This document shows positions 54,594 through 62,721 of a DNA stretch of 64,000 bases, in pieces (position 1 is the first letter of the stretch; every line of letters begins with the position of its first letter). Under the pieces are notes generated by a model. The model was given only the letters and a program-made list of their open reading frames with translations, was not told where the DNA came from and made no database searches. Location of the stretch: positions 62,001 through 126,000 of the forward strand of contig UBPA01000005.1 in assembly GCA_900467185.1 (NCBI GenBank). The letters are read 5' to 3'. The translations under genes were made by a program, and so were the position numbers. The DNA is from Hyphomicrobiales bacterium (GTDB taxonomy: Bacteria; Pseudomonadota; Alphaproteobacteria; Rhizobiales; Rhizobiaceae).

Positions 54594-55046
54594 TCACCAC
54601 AGCAATTCGACATGCGGCCTGCCGTCCGACGTCTTCGCGGCCGTGCGCCCGGACGCGTCGATCGTGCAGTGAAACCGCTTGCGGAATGACGAGAAGCTTT
54701 CGAAGGTGACGACATCGACAGGCTCGTCGAGATCGAGCGTCAAGCGATATCGCCCCGCCTGCGCCGTCAGCGCCTGAACGCCGAGAACCTGCGCCTCGAA
54801 CGGCTGGCCGAGATAGAAGCCGCGCACGCGCGAACCCAGCTGATAGGGGTCGAGCGGCGGCCGGTTGCCGACGGCCGCATGAAGGGTATTCCAGTCCCGG
54901 AAGCCATACTGCTCCGCGATCGTTTCCAGAGCGCGGGAATGGGACATATCGATACCGCGCGCGGCAACGGACGACCGCAGCCGCTTCGCCTGCTCCTTGA
55001 GCGCGTCGAGGCAGGGCAATGGGGGTGGTGATAATGATGATCGCAT
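54594..55046 (-). CDS. Glyoxalase-related (DUF5623-like) protein
   Basis: A 150-aa cytosolic protein. The start at 55046 (MRSSLSPPPLPCLDALKEQAKRLR) follows GGAGAGATCCCG. The N-terminal half, with LKEQAKRLRSSVAARGIDMSHSRALETIA and FRDWNTLHAAVG, is the short helical domain annotated as glyoxalase-superfamily-related; the rest is beta-rich (GFYLGQPFEAQVLGV, VDVVTFESFSSFRKRF). No metal ligands of true glyoxalase are evident. Function unknown. Confidence 0.7.
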   Translation of the reverse strand: MRSSLSPPPLPCLDALKEQAKRLRSSVAARGIDMSHSRALETIAEQYGFRDWNTLHAAVGNRPPLDPYQLGSRVRGFYLGQPFEAQVLGVQALTAQAGRYRLTLDLDEPVDVVTFESFSSFRKRFHCTIDASGRTAAKTSDGRPHVELLW

Positions 55047-55271
55047 CGGGATCTCTCCAGCAGTGGCATGCCGTGATATCCGTGGGGTCCGCATTGCCAT
55101 CGGGAACATGCCGGGAGGGATGACCGAAAGACGAGAGTTAAAGAGAGACTTCACCAAAGCCGGAAAGGCTTGCGGACGGCCGGGGCTCTCGACCCGTACC
55201 GCCCGAGACTATGTCAAGCCTGTCACCAAGTCAAACGACCGCGCCGGCGGCCGCTCGATGCGCAAGTGGGA

Positions 55272-55865
55272 TCAGGCCACCTTCCGCATCGGCATCGCCT
55301 GCGAAAGCTTGCGCCCGCTGGCGCTCAGCATGCCGGCGGCACCCTTCAGCCATCCGTCCTTCAGCTCGAGGCCGAGGAAACGATGACGCTCGAACGGGCC
55401 GGGCATCACGAGGTGCTGGGCATGCTGCGCTTGGAAGCCGAAGCGCTCGTAATAGGGCGCATCGCCGACGAGCAGGATGGCGCCGTGTCCGCGCAACGTG
55501 GCTTCGCCAATCGCCGCCCGCATCAGCGCGCCGCCGACACCCTTGCCCTCCTGCGCGGCATCGACCGCCAGCGGACCGAGAAGGAGCGCCGCAATGGCGC
55601 GGCCTTCGGCATCGACGCCGGCATCGACGTTCCACAGGCGCACGGTACCGATCACATGGCCATCGGAATCGCGTGCGACGAGCGCCAGGCCTTCGGCCGG
55701 AACACGGCCGCGGCGCAGCTGCTCCGAGGACTTGCGGCGACGGTTCGGGCCCATGGCACGATCGAGCAGCCGCTCGCGCGCAACGATATCGCCGGGGTTC
55801 TCGGCGTCGATGGTGAAGGCATTCTGCGCGAAGAAAGCGCGGACAGAATCAAGAACAGCGGCCAT
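55272..55865 (-). CDS. GNAT-family N-acetyltransferase
   Basis: Acetyl-CoA-dependent acyltransferase of 197 aa. The start at 55865 (MAAVLDSVRAFF) follows GGGAGGCC; an ATG seven codons upstream lacks one. The acetyl-CoA loop is in GPLAVDAAQEGKGVGGALMRAAIGEA, and the DAPYYERFGFQ segment is typical of YhbS-like members. It lies upstream-distal of the decarboxylase gene on the same strand, 111 bases after its stop, as in Ensifer near odc2; a polyamine or amino-acid substrate is possible but inferred. Confidence 0.85.
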   Translation of the reverse strand: MAAVLDSVRAFFAQNAFTIDAENPGDIVARERLLDRAMGPNRRRKSSEQLRRGRVPAEGLALVARDSDGHVIGTVRLWNVDAGVDAEGRAIAALLLGPLAVDAAQEGKGVGGALMRAAIGEATLRGHGAILLVGDAPYYERFGFQAQHAQHLVMPGPFERHRFLGLELKDGWLKGAAGMLSASGRKLSQAMPMRKVA

Positions 55866-55924
55866 GACAAGGCCTCCCGTACTCAAAACCGATTCAAACG
55901 GTATCGAAGGATCATTGTGAAGGT

Positions 55925-55968
55925 GCGGCTCCCGTGTCCGGGAACCGCGGGCTCCCGTGGCGGGAGCC
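55925..55968 (-). other. Tandem hairpins after the ornithine decarboxylase gene
   Basis: On the minus strand GGCTCCCG-CCA-CGGGAGCC (55968-55950) is followed by a second related hairpin, GCGGTTCCCG-GACA-CGGGAGCCGC (55948-55925), with one mismatch. They lie between the decarboxylase stop and the GNAT start. No T run: an RNA processing or partial termination site. Confidence 0.5.
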
Positions 55969-55976
55969 GGAAAACG

Positions 55977-57110
55977 TCAGATGACGTAGGACTTCAGCGG
56001 GTCGAAGCCGTTGAAGGCGACGGCCGAGTAGGTCGTCGTGTAGGCGCCGGTGCCTTCGATCAGAACCTCGTCGCCGATCGTCAGAGACACGGGCAGCGGG
56101 TACATGTTCTTCTCGTACAGCACGTCGGCCGAATCGCAGGTCGGGCCGGCGAGCACGCAGGGCTCCATCTCGTCCGCGTCATGTGCGGTGCGGATGGGGT
56201 AGCGGATCGCTTCGTCCATCGTCTCGGCGAGACCGCCGAATTTGCCGATGTCGAGGAAGACCCAGCGGTGGTTGTCATTGTCCGACTTCTTCGAAATCAG
56301 GATGACTTCCGCCTTGATCACGCCGGCATTGCCGACCATGCCGCGACCCGGCTCGATGATCGTTTCCGGAAGCTGGTTGCCGAAGTGCTTGCGCAGCGCC
56401 GCATAGATGGCTTTGCCGTAGGCTTCGGCCGAGGGAACGTCGCGCAGGTACTTGGTCGGAAAACCACCGCCCATGTTGACCATCTTCAGCTCGATGCCCT
56501 GCTTGGCCAGTTGCACGAAAACGCGCTTGGCATCGGCAAGGGCCACGTCCCAGGCATCGACCTTGGTCATCTGCGAGCCGACATGGAACGACACGCCATG
56601 CGAGACGAGACCGAGCTGGTGGGCGTAGACGAGAACGTCGACGGCCATCTGGGGCACGCAGCCGAACTTGCGCGACAGCGGCCATTCGGCACCTTCGCCA
56701 TCCGTCAGAACGCGGCAGAATACGCGGGCACCCGGAGCGGCGCGCGAAACCTTCTCGACTTCTTCATGGCTGTCGACCGCGAAGAGCGAAACGCCGAGCG
56801 CATGCGCACGGGCGATGTCGCGTTCCTTCTTGATCGTGTTGCCGTAGGAGACGCGCGAGGGGGTCGCACCGGCGTCCAGCGCCATTTCGATTTCAGCCAC
56901 GCCGGCGCAATCGAAATTGGAGCCGAGACCGGCGAGCAGGCGCAGGATTTCCGGCGAGGGATTGGCCTTGACGGCGTAATAGATCGAGCTGTCCGGCATC
57001 GCGTGGCGGAAAGCCTTGAAATTGTCCCGGACGACATCGAGATCCACGACAAGGCACGGGCCTTCCGGGCGACGGGTGTTCAGGAAGTCGATGATGCGAG
57101 CAGTCGTCAT
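55977..57110 (-). CDS. Ornithine/lysine decarboxylase, alanine-racemase fold
   Basis: PLP enzyme of the eukaryote-like (type IV fold) group that makes putrescine from ornithine and often cadaverine from lysine. The 377-aa protein has the PLP Lys48 in YYAVKANPSPE, SFHVGSQM, the glycine-rich phosphate site MVNMGGGFPTK, EPGRGMVGNAG, and the active-site Cys in AGPTCDSADVLYEKN. The sequence is very close to rhizobial Odc2. It carries a leader of about 420 nt resembling the speF RNA, so translation or termination is probably regulated by polyamine supply. Confidence 0.95.
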   Translation of the reverse strand: MTTARIIDFLNTRRPEGPCLVVDLDVVRDNFKAFRHAMPDSSIYYAVKANPSPEILRLLAGLGSNFDCAGVAEIEMALDAGATPSRVSYGNTIKKERDIARAHALGVSLFAVDSHEEVEKVSRAAPGARVFCRVLTDGEGAEWPLSRKFGCVPQMAVDVLVYAHQLGLVSHGVSFHVGSQMTKVDAWDVALADAKRVFVQLAKQGIELKMVNMGGGFPTKYLRDVPSAEAYGKAIYAALRKHFGNQLPETIIEPGRGMVGNAGVIKAEVILISKKSDNDNHRWVFLDIGKFGGLAETMDEAIRYPIRTAHDADEMEPCVLAGPTCDSADVLYEKNMYPLPVSLTIGDEVLIEGTGAYTTTYSAVAFNGFDPLKSYVI

Positions 57111-57533
57111 GGTTTCAATCCCAATACGTTAGGCTTCACGATCCGCGAGGAAACCTCGCCGAGGTGTGAAGGACAAAGGGCGTACGGGTGCGCGTTCGGA
57201 TACCAGCCGGTGGAGACCCCGGAATCCTAGACGGCGCTCGTACAGCGCGAATTGTGGATGAAGCCCGCCGAGGCGTTCATCCGGCTTTGTCTGCCATGGA
57301 TTGGAGGTTGGAACCTACCGCACGTCCGGCAATGAAGGTGTGCCTCTTCAGTAACCCCGGCTGATGGAAAGCCGGCAGAGAACAAAAAGGCCCGCACCGT
57401 CGTTGCTTCAAGATGTCCTCGCAATTCCGGTTGGCCGGAAAAACGACTGGAGCGGTTAGATCCAGGTACCTTACCGATTTCCTCACCAAACGAGGGATCG
57501 GCGGACACCCACAGGCACGTGCGACTTTGGGCA
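57111..57533 (-). promoter_or_regulatory. Long structured leader of the decarboxylase gene, speF-motif candidate
   Basis: The predicted start near 57533 leaves about 420 untranslated bases. The leader can form a strong hairpin GGATGAAcGCC/GGCgggcTTCATCC (about 57281-57252), CTTCAC/GTGAAG around a CCTC-GGC-GAGG hairpin (57174-57132), and CCGGCTTTCCATCAGCCGG (about 57376-57358). A conserved RNA of this size, speF, is known before ornithine decarboxylase genes in alphaproteobacteria. Covariance to the model was not tested. Confidence 0.6.
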
Positions 57534-57775
57534 GAGCGGAGATAAGAAATATCCCTGTCGTAATCAAGCGGTTTTTGATCCACGCCCGATCTTTTTTCGC
57601 CCTGCCGCAAGCCTCGCACCAGCTTCAAACAACGAACGGATGGTCGTCCGGCGCGCGCCGGATCATCAACAGGGTTGCGGACATCGCCAACCCTATGTTT
57701 TGAATGGCGGCGCGCGCTAATGGTTCCCGGAGAATGCCCGGCCCGGAGGCACGGGAGCCGCGCAAGGGAGCCGAG
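57534..57775. other. Remainder of the odc/LysR divergent region
   Basis: Beyond the promoter at 57540-57567 I see no gene. It must hold the start signals of the LysR gene. No clear T-N11-A site was found. Confidence 0.4.
57540..57567 (-). promoter_or_regulatory. Promoter of the decarboxylase leader
   Basis: Minus strand: TTGATT (57567-57562), 16 bases, TTATCT (57545-57540); in rhizobial counting CTTGAT-N17-TTATCT. It is the only good promoter in the 665-base divergent region. Confidence 0.5.
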
Positions 57776-58675
57776 ATGGACACACTGACACGCATCCGAG
57801 CCTTCATCGACGTCGTCGATGCCGAAGGCTTCTCCGCGGCCGGCCGCCGCGTCGGCCGCTCCAAGGCGCTGCTCTCAAAATATGTGCGGGAACTGGAGGA
57901 CGAGCTTGGCGCCCTCCTCCTCAACCGCACCACCCGGCAGTTCTCGCTGACGGAAGCCGGCCACATCTATTATCGCACCGCCGCCGAGATCCTGAAGGAG
58001 ATCGACAATCTCGCCGATCTCGTGCGCGCCGGAAACAGCGACCTCAAGGGCCGCCTGCGCATCTCCGCGCCGCGCACCTTCATCGATGCCGATATCGGCC
58101 AATCGCTGATCGATTTCGGCCTCGCCCACCCCGAACTGTCGCTGGAAATCATTTCGGACGATCGCTTCGTCGATCTGGTCGAGGAAGGCTTCGACGTCGC
58201 CATCCGCATTACCCGGCTGGAGGACAGCACCCTGATCGCCCGCAAGCTGGACGACTTCCACGTCAGGATGTGCGCCTCGCCCGCCTTTCTCGAAAAGCAC
58301 GGGCCGATCGCCCATCCCTCGGATCTCGCCCACATGCCCTGCGTGATCGACACCAATGGGCGCTCCTACAGCAACTGGCGGTTCGTGGACCGGGACGGGA
58401 CGAACTTCTCGGTGCCCGTCAGCGGCCCGATGGAGGTCAACAGTCCGCTGGCAAGTCTGCGTGCGGCCGAATCGGGCCTCGGCGTCGCCGGCGTGCCTGA
58501 CTTCATCGCCCGGCAGAAGCTGGAAACCGGCAGTCTCGTGGCCGTGCTGGACGACTTCCTGCCGCACGATCGCGGCATCTATGCCATCTATCCGCACCGC
58601 CGGTATCTGCCGACAAAGGTGCGCACGCTGGTCGATTTTCTGCATGGATGGTTTCGCAAAAGGGCGGATGCCTAA
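57776..58675 (+). CDS. LysR-family transcriptional regulator
   Basis: DNA-binding regulator of 299 aa. The start at 57776 (MDTLTRIRAFIDVVDAEGFSAAGR) follows AAGGGAGCCGAG. Residues 1-60 are the LysR winged helix (GRSKALLSKYVRELEDELGALLLNRTTRQFSLTEAG in two parts around residue 30); about 90-295 is the periplasmic-binding-like effector domain (RLRISAPRTFIDADIGQSL). It is of the group with aromatic/quinone-type regulators (AaeR/DhcR-like), but the effector is unknown. No divergent enzyme gene other than the decarboxylase is near. Confidence 0.9.
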   Translation: MDTLTRIRAFIDVVDAEGFSAAGRRVGRSKALLSKYVRELEDELGALLLNRTTRQFSLTEAGHIYYRTAAEILKEIDNLADLVRAGNSDLKGRLRISAPRTFIDADIGQSLIDFGLAHPELSLEIISDDRFVDLVEEGFDVAIRITRLEDSTLIARKLDDFHVRMCASPAFLEKHGPIAHPSDLAHMPCVIDTNGRSYSNWRFVDRDGTNFSVPVSGPMEVNSPLASLRAAESGLGVAGVPDFIARQKLETGSLVAVLDDFLPHDRGIYAIYPHRRYLPTKVRTLVDFLHGWFRKRADA

Positions 58676-58813
58676 ACAGGACCGGACGGGCCACGCCATG
58701 GCTGTCCCAATTCCGTCTACTTTCGGCCGGATGACAGGGCGACCTGCTCCGCGTCTGCGTCGGACACGAGATCTTTCGCGCCGGAAGCGCTATAGGCAAG
58801 GACCCTGTTTTTG

Positions 58814-59470
58814 ATGAGACGTACCCTTTCGTCGCGAGGCCTGCTCACCGGGCTTGCCGCAGCGCTCATTCTCCCGGCGCAGGCTTTGGCCCATCCGCAC
58901 ATCTTCGCGGAGGCGCGTCTGGAGGTCGTCTCGGACGACACCGGCCATATCAGCCAGTTGCGCAATGTCTGGCGCTTCGACGAACTGTTCTCGGCAAGCG
59001 TTCTTCTCGATTTCGACAAGAATTCCAACGCCACGCTCGATCCCGACGAACTGGCGGAGGTCGGGCAGACCGTTCTGGATTCGCTCAGCGAATACAATTA
59101 CTACACGACGATCTACGACAACGGGAAACTGATGAAGGTTTCCAAGCCGGATGCAATCCATGCCGACTTCAAGGACAACCAGCTTCTGCTGATCTTCGCG
59201 GTCAAGCCGGCCGAGGCCATGCCGCTGAAAGGCACCATGTCCTTCGGCATCTACGACCCGACGCTCTACACCGCCATCGACTTCCCGAGCGATGGCGATC
59301 TCGCCGTCGTCGGCAACAAGCTGGAAGCCTGCAAGCACAAGGTGGTACGACCGGACCCCGACGAGGTGATCTCGCAGAACCAGTCGTCGCTGACCGATGC
59401 CTTCTTCACGGACCCGACCGGCACCGACATGTCGAAGCTTTTTGCGACGAGGATCGAATTCACATGCTGA
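58814..59470 (+). CDS. DUF1007 family periplasmic protein
   Basis: Exported protein of 218 aa with a signal peptide ending about ALA-HP. The first mature residues HPHIFAEARLEVV, with two His at the mature N-terminus, suggest metal binding. Family members are usually encoded next to nickel/cobalt (NicO) exporters and are thought to be periplasmic accessory proteins. The ATG at 58814 (MRRTLSSRGL) is preferred to a TTG just before it. The end overlaps the NicO start by seven bases. Confidence 0.85.
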   Translation: MRRTLSSRGLLTGLAAALILPAQALAHPHIFAEARLEVVSDDTGHISQLRNVWRFDELFSASVLLDFDKNSNATLDPDELAEVGQTVLDSLSEYNYYTTIYDNGKLMKVSKPDAIHADFKDNQLLLIFAVKPAEAMPLKGTMSFGIYDPTLYTAIDFPSDGDLAVVGNKLEACKHKVVRPDPDEVISQNQSSLTDAFFTDPTGTDMSKLFATRIEFTC

Positions 59471-60522
59471 CCCGCACGTTTCGCCTCTCCCTGACCGTCG
59501 CCGCCTCCATGGTGCTGTTTGCCGCGGCGGCCCATGCGCAGTCCCCGCTCGGCATCGGCACCGCCGAACCGGCCTTCAACACGTCCGGCTTTCTCGGCGG
59601 CTTCCTCTCCTGGGTAAACATGGAGCAGCAGGGGTTCTACCGCACGCTCACCGATGCGCTGAAGGGCATGCGCGACAATCCCTGGCACCTCTGGTCGCTG
59701 GTCGGGCTTTCCTTTGCCTATGGCGTCTTTCATGCCGCCGGTCCCGGCCACGGCAAGGCAGTCATCTCGTCCTACATGATCGCCAACGAGACCGAGCTGA
59801 AGCGCGGCGTCACCCTGTCCTTCATGTCGTCCTTCCTGCAGGGGGGCGTCGCCATCCTGCTCGTCGGGGCGGCCTATCTGGTGCTGCGCGGAAGCTCGAT
59901 CTCGATGACGCAGGCGACGACCTTCCTCGAGCGCGTGAGCTATGCCCTCGTCGCGGCCTTCGGCGCCTGGCTCCTGTTCCGCAAAATGCGGGCGCTTGCC
60001 CGCCCGTCCCGGGGGCCCGCTCTGGCGCTGGCCGGCGGTCTCGATTTCGCTCCTGCGATGCCAGAGGCTCATGACCATCATCACCGCCACATGCACGACC
60101 ATGACCATCATGATCACGCGGGACATGCACATGGTCCGGGAGAGGTTTGCTCCAGCTGTGGCCACGCCCATGCGCCCGATCCGTCCATGCTGAAGGGCGA
60201 CCGGTTCGAGCTGCGCGAAGCCTGGTCGGCGGTGCTTGCGGTCGGCCTGCGTCCCTGCTCGGGCGCGTTGATCGTGCTGTCCTTCGCCCTGCTGAACGGA
60301 CTTTATCTCGGGGGCGTGCTGTCCGTGCTGGCCATGTCCATGGGAACGGCGATCACGGTCTCGGTGCTGGCCACGCTTGCCGTTACCGCCAAGGATCTCG
60401 CCGTGCGCTACGCATCGAGCGCCGGCACGGCCATGCGGGTGACGAACGGCATCGAAATCTTCGGCGCCGTCCTGGTGCTCGGCCTCGGCCTTGCCCTGCT
60501 CGGTGCATCGCTGCAGAGCTGA
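59464..60522 (+). CDS. NicO/RcnA-family metal transporter
   Basis: Inner membrane nickel/cobalt exporter family, 352 aa. After an N-terminal signal-like segment (AAAAHAQ, about residue 26), the first transmembrane region has the family motif FHAAGPGHGKAVISSYM with His and Asp/Glu metal residues; about six spans follow. A cytosolic or periplasmic His-rich loop (about residues 200-225: HDHHHRHMHDHDHHDHAGHAHG) and a CSSCGHAH pair bind metal. A second signature, VGLRPCSGALIVLSFAL, opens the second half. Coupled to DUF1007. Metal specificity (Ni, Co or Zn) cannot be told. Confidence 0.88.
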   Translation: MLTRTFRLSLTVAASMVLFAAAAHAQSPLGIGTAEPAFNTSGFLGGFLSWVNMEQQGFYRTLTDALKGMRDNPWHLWSLVGLSFAYGVFHAAGPGHGKAVISSYMIANETELKRGVTLSFMSSFLQGGVAILLVGAAYLVLRGSSISMTQATTFLERVSYALVAAFGAWLLFRKMRALARPSRGPALALAGGLDFAPAMPEAHDHHHRHMHDHDHHDHAGHAHGPGEVCSSCGHAHAPDPSMLKGDRFELREAWSAVLAVGLRPCSGALIVLSFALLNGLYLGGVLSVLAMSMGTAITVSVLATLAVTAKDLAVRYASSAGTAMRVTNGIEIFGAVLVLGLGLALLGASLQS

Positions 60523-60524
60523 AG

Positions 60525-60629
60525 CTAGAGCTTGTCAGGGATAAGTGGAATCCGGTTATCCCGAAGAGACAAACGACAGCAAGGGAATCCAGAGTCTGGC
60601 TGGTTCAGAATGAACCTGACAGACTCTAG
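60525..60629. repeat. RIME-like intergenic mosaic repeat (105 bp)
   Basis: Bounded by inverted ends CTAGAG and CTCTAG, with internal palindromes GGGATAA/TTATCCC (60539-60564) and AGAGTCTG...GGTTCA...TGAACC...CAGACTCT (60591-60627). Size and structure fit the Rhizobium-specific intergenic mosaic elements of about 108 bp that are spread through Rhizobium and related genomes. It fills the gap between the NicO stop and the convergent small membrane protein gene. Confidence 0.75.
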
Positions 60630-60630
60630 G

Positions 60631-60840
60631 TCAGCGGCGGCGCTGGTAGCGGGCCCTCAGCCAGAACACGAAGAAGAAGGCGAGCACGAAGATCGTGCCG
60701 ACGACGGCCGCGAGATAGGGCGAAATCGTGCCGAGATAGAGCATGGCTCTGGGCAGGAACAGAAAGCCGGCGCCGAAGACCAGAAGAAAGATCGCAGCGG
60801 CAATGGCCGCCGAACGGTCCCGCGGATCGAGCGTCTTCAT
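60631..60840 (-). CDS. Small hydrophobic membrane protein
   Basis: A 69-aa protein with two hydrophobic helices (about residues 11-31 and 38-60) and a basic tail (RARYQRRR). Its ATG overlaps the stop of the GNAT gene in an ATGA arrangement, so it is translated by coupling; there is no separate ribosome site. Not recognised. The stop codon lies one base from the RIME-like repeat. Confidence 0.65.
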   Translation of the reverse strand: MKTLDPRDRSAAIAAAIFLLVFGAGFLFLPRAMLYLGTISPYLAAVVGTIFVLAFFFVFWLRARYQRRR

Positions 60841-61535
60841 GCCGCACCGGTGGTGGTGGCAATGTCTGCGCGCAGGTCTTCGAGACGCCGACGCTGCCGC
60901 CCTTCGGCGTCGAAATTCTCCGGCGCGAGCCATGTCTTGAACGCGGCATCCAGCACCGGCCATTCGCCATCGATCATCGAGAACCATGCCGTATCGCGGT
61001 TGGCACCCTTGGCCACCATGTGCTGGCGAAAGATGCCTTCGAAGGTGAAGCCGAGCCGCACTGCTGCGACCTTGCTCGGCGTGTTGTCGTTGTGGCACTT
61101 CCACTCGTAACGGCGATATCCGAGATCCTCGAAGACATGCCGGGCCATGAGGTAATGCGCCTCGGTGGCAAGCGGCGAGCGCGCCATGGCATCGCTATGT
61201 GCGACGGAGCCGACCTCAACGACGCCGTAGGCGGGGTCCGGCCGCATGTAGCTCGCCATGCCCACGACATCGCCGCTGGCCTTGTCCCGGAAGATCAGCG
61301 TCACCCAGTTGACTTGAGCGGCATCGAGCCATGCTCCGAAAGCGTCCGCTTCGGCAAAGGCAGCTTGCGGAAAATAGCGCAGGCGCTCGTTAATCGCGAG
61401 ACCGCCGAAGGCATTCCAGAGCGCCTGAAGGTGTTGCGCCCGGTCGTACGGTTCGAGCACGACATAGGCGCCCTCTAGCGTCACGAGCTTTGGCGCCGGG
61501 CATCCTGCCCATTTGGTAAGATCGCGGTTCGTCAT
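60837..61535 (-). CDS. GNAT-family N-acetyltransferase, RimJ/RimL type
   Basis: Acetyltransferase of 232 aa with the layout of ribosomal-protein-N-acetyltransferase relatives: LVTLEGAYVVLEPYDRAQHLQALW at the N-terminus, VEVGSVAHSDAMARSPLATEAHYLM (acetyl-CoA region) and YEWKCHNDNTPSKVAAVRLGFTFEGIFR, the typical RimJ/L C-terminal pattern. Many such proteins act on small molecules, not ribosomes, so the target is open. Coupled to the small membrane protein gene. Confidence 0.88.
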   Translation of the reverse strand: MTNRDLTKWAGCPAPKLVTLEGAYVVLEPYDRAQHLQALWNAFGGLAINERLRYFPQAAFAEADAFGAWLDAAQVNWVTLIFRDKASGDVVGMASYMRPDPAYGVVEVGSVAHSDAMARSPLATEAHYLMARHVFEDLGYRRYEWKCHNDNTPSKVAAVRLGFTFEGIFRQHMVAKGANRDTAWFSMIDGEWPVLDAAFKTWLAPENFDAEGRQRRRLEDLRADIATTTGAA

Positions 61536-61683
61536 GTCATCCTCGCCAAGATCAAGACAGGGCCTGCCCCGGCATCAAGCCGACAGACCTTGCCTTCCGG
61601 CATAGGCGAAGGTGCGCGGCGGCGCAAATGCAATCCGGTGATGCGATCATCACCGCCGCGCATGAGCAACAAAAACAGGAACG

Positions 61684-62541
61684 TCAGATGATCGAGGGAT
61701 CGACCACGGCAGGGCTGCTACCCGCCGGCACCTTGGCAGAGGCAACCGTCGCCTCGATGTGATCGACCAGCGCATCCGGCAGTCCAAGGCGGCCGGCGAG
61801 CATGTCGAGATAGCCGCGCTCGGTGCGGCTGTCCGGCTCGATGGTCAGGCGCGAGGCGGTGTAAAGCTCGACCTTCTCCTCCTCGGTGCGGGCGGCGGCC
61901 ACAAGACCGTCGATATCGACGGGGCTCGCCAACTCATCGCGCAGGAAAGCTTCAGCCTCGCTGTCGAGCCCGCTGGCCCCGACACGCTCCATGATACGGG
62001 CACGCTCGCTCTCGTCGATATGCCCGTCGGCGCGGGCCGCCGCGATCATGGCACGCACGAGAACGAGCACGAAATCGTTGCGGACGACGGAGGGCGAGAT
62101 GGAGAAGCCGGAATTGTCCGGCGGCGGCAGGATCTCGGGTGCGGTCTGCGGATCGACCCGCTGCGGCGCCTGTCCAGCCTGATAATTCTTGTAGGCGGTG
62201 TAGCCAAGACCGGCGATGGCCGCGAGGCCGCCCAGCTTCAGCGCCGTGCCAGCGATGTCGCGCCCAGCGCCCGTGCCGAGAAGGACGGCGGCAAGACCGC
62301 CGGTCTTCAGGGGATTGTTCCGGGCCATCTGGACGATCTGCCCGGCCTTGTCCTTCATCGAGCCGCCACCAAGCAGGCCGCCAAGCGCACCTCCGACGGA
62401 ACTTCCGCCGGCACCGCCGAGAAAACCGCCTTGCGACGACCCCTGGGACGAAGGCTGCGATCCCGAACGATCCTGCGTCCCCTGTCCGCCAAGTCCCTGA
62501 GAGCCGAGAAACTGGTCCAGCAGTTTTTTCGCGTCGAACAT
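61684..62541 (-). CDS. TerB-like / DUF533 protein
   Basis: A 285-aa protein. The N-terminal about 60 residues are Gly/Ser/Gln-rich (GSQGLGGQGTQDRSGSQ), then a region of Ala/Gly-rich hydrophobic segments (about 78-115) that may touch membranes, and from about residue 150 the helical TerB/DUF533 domain (MIAAARADGHIDESERARIMERVG) that carries conserved acidic residues for metal ions. Related to E. coli YebE. Tellurite resistance is not implied. AGGAGG precedes the start. Confidence 0.82.
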   Translation of the reverse strand: MFDAKKLLDQFLGSQGLGGQGTQDRSGSQPSSQGSSQGGFLGGAGGSSVGGALGGLLGGGSMKDKAGQIVQMARNNPLKTGGLAAVLLGTGAGRDIAGTALKLGGLAAIAGLGYTAYKNYQAGQAPQRVDPQTAPEILPPPDNSGFSISPSVVRNDFVLVLVRAMIAAARADGHIDESERARIMERVGASGLDSEAEAFLRDELASPVDIDGLVAAARTEEEKVELYTASRLTIEPDSRTERGYLDMLAGRLGLPDALVDHIEATVASAKVPAGSSPAVVDPSII

Positions 62542-62721
62542 CCTGTCGTCAACCTCCTGATTGGTTCATCTGTGGAGGAGACATAGGAAGCCGCATGCGG
62601 AAAACAAATGCGGCCTCCGGACGGATCGAACGATGCCCCGCCGGAAGACAGCACGCAGACCAGGCCGACAAAGCACTGATTACATGGGTGTTTCCGGCAG
62701 GTGTCGTCTCGAGCGAACGGC

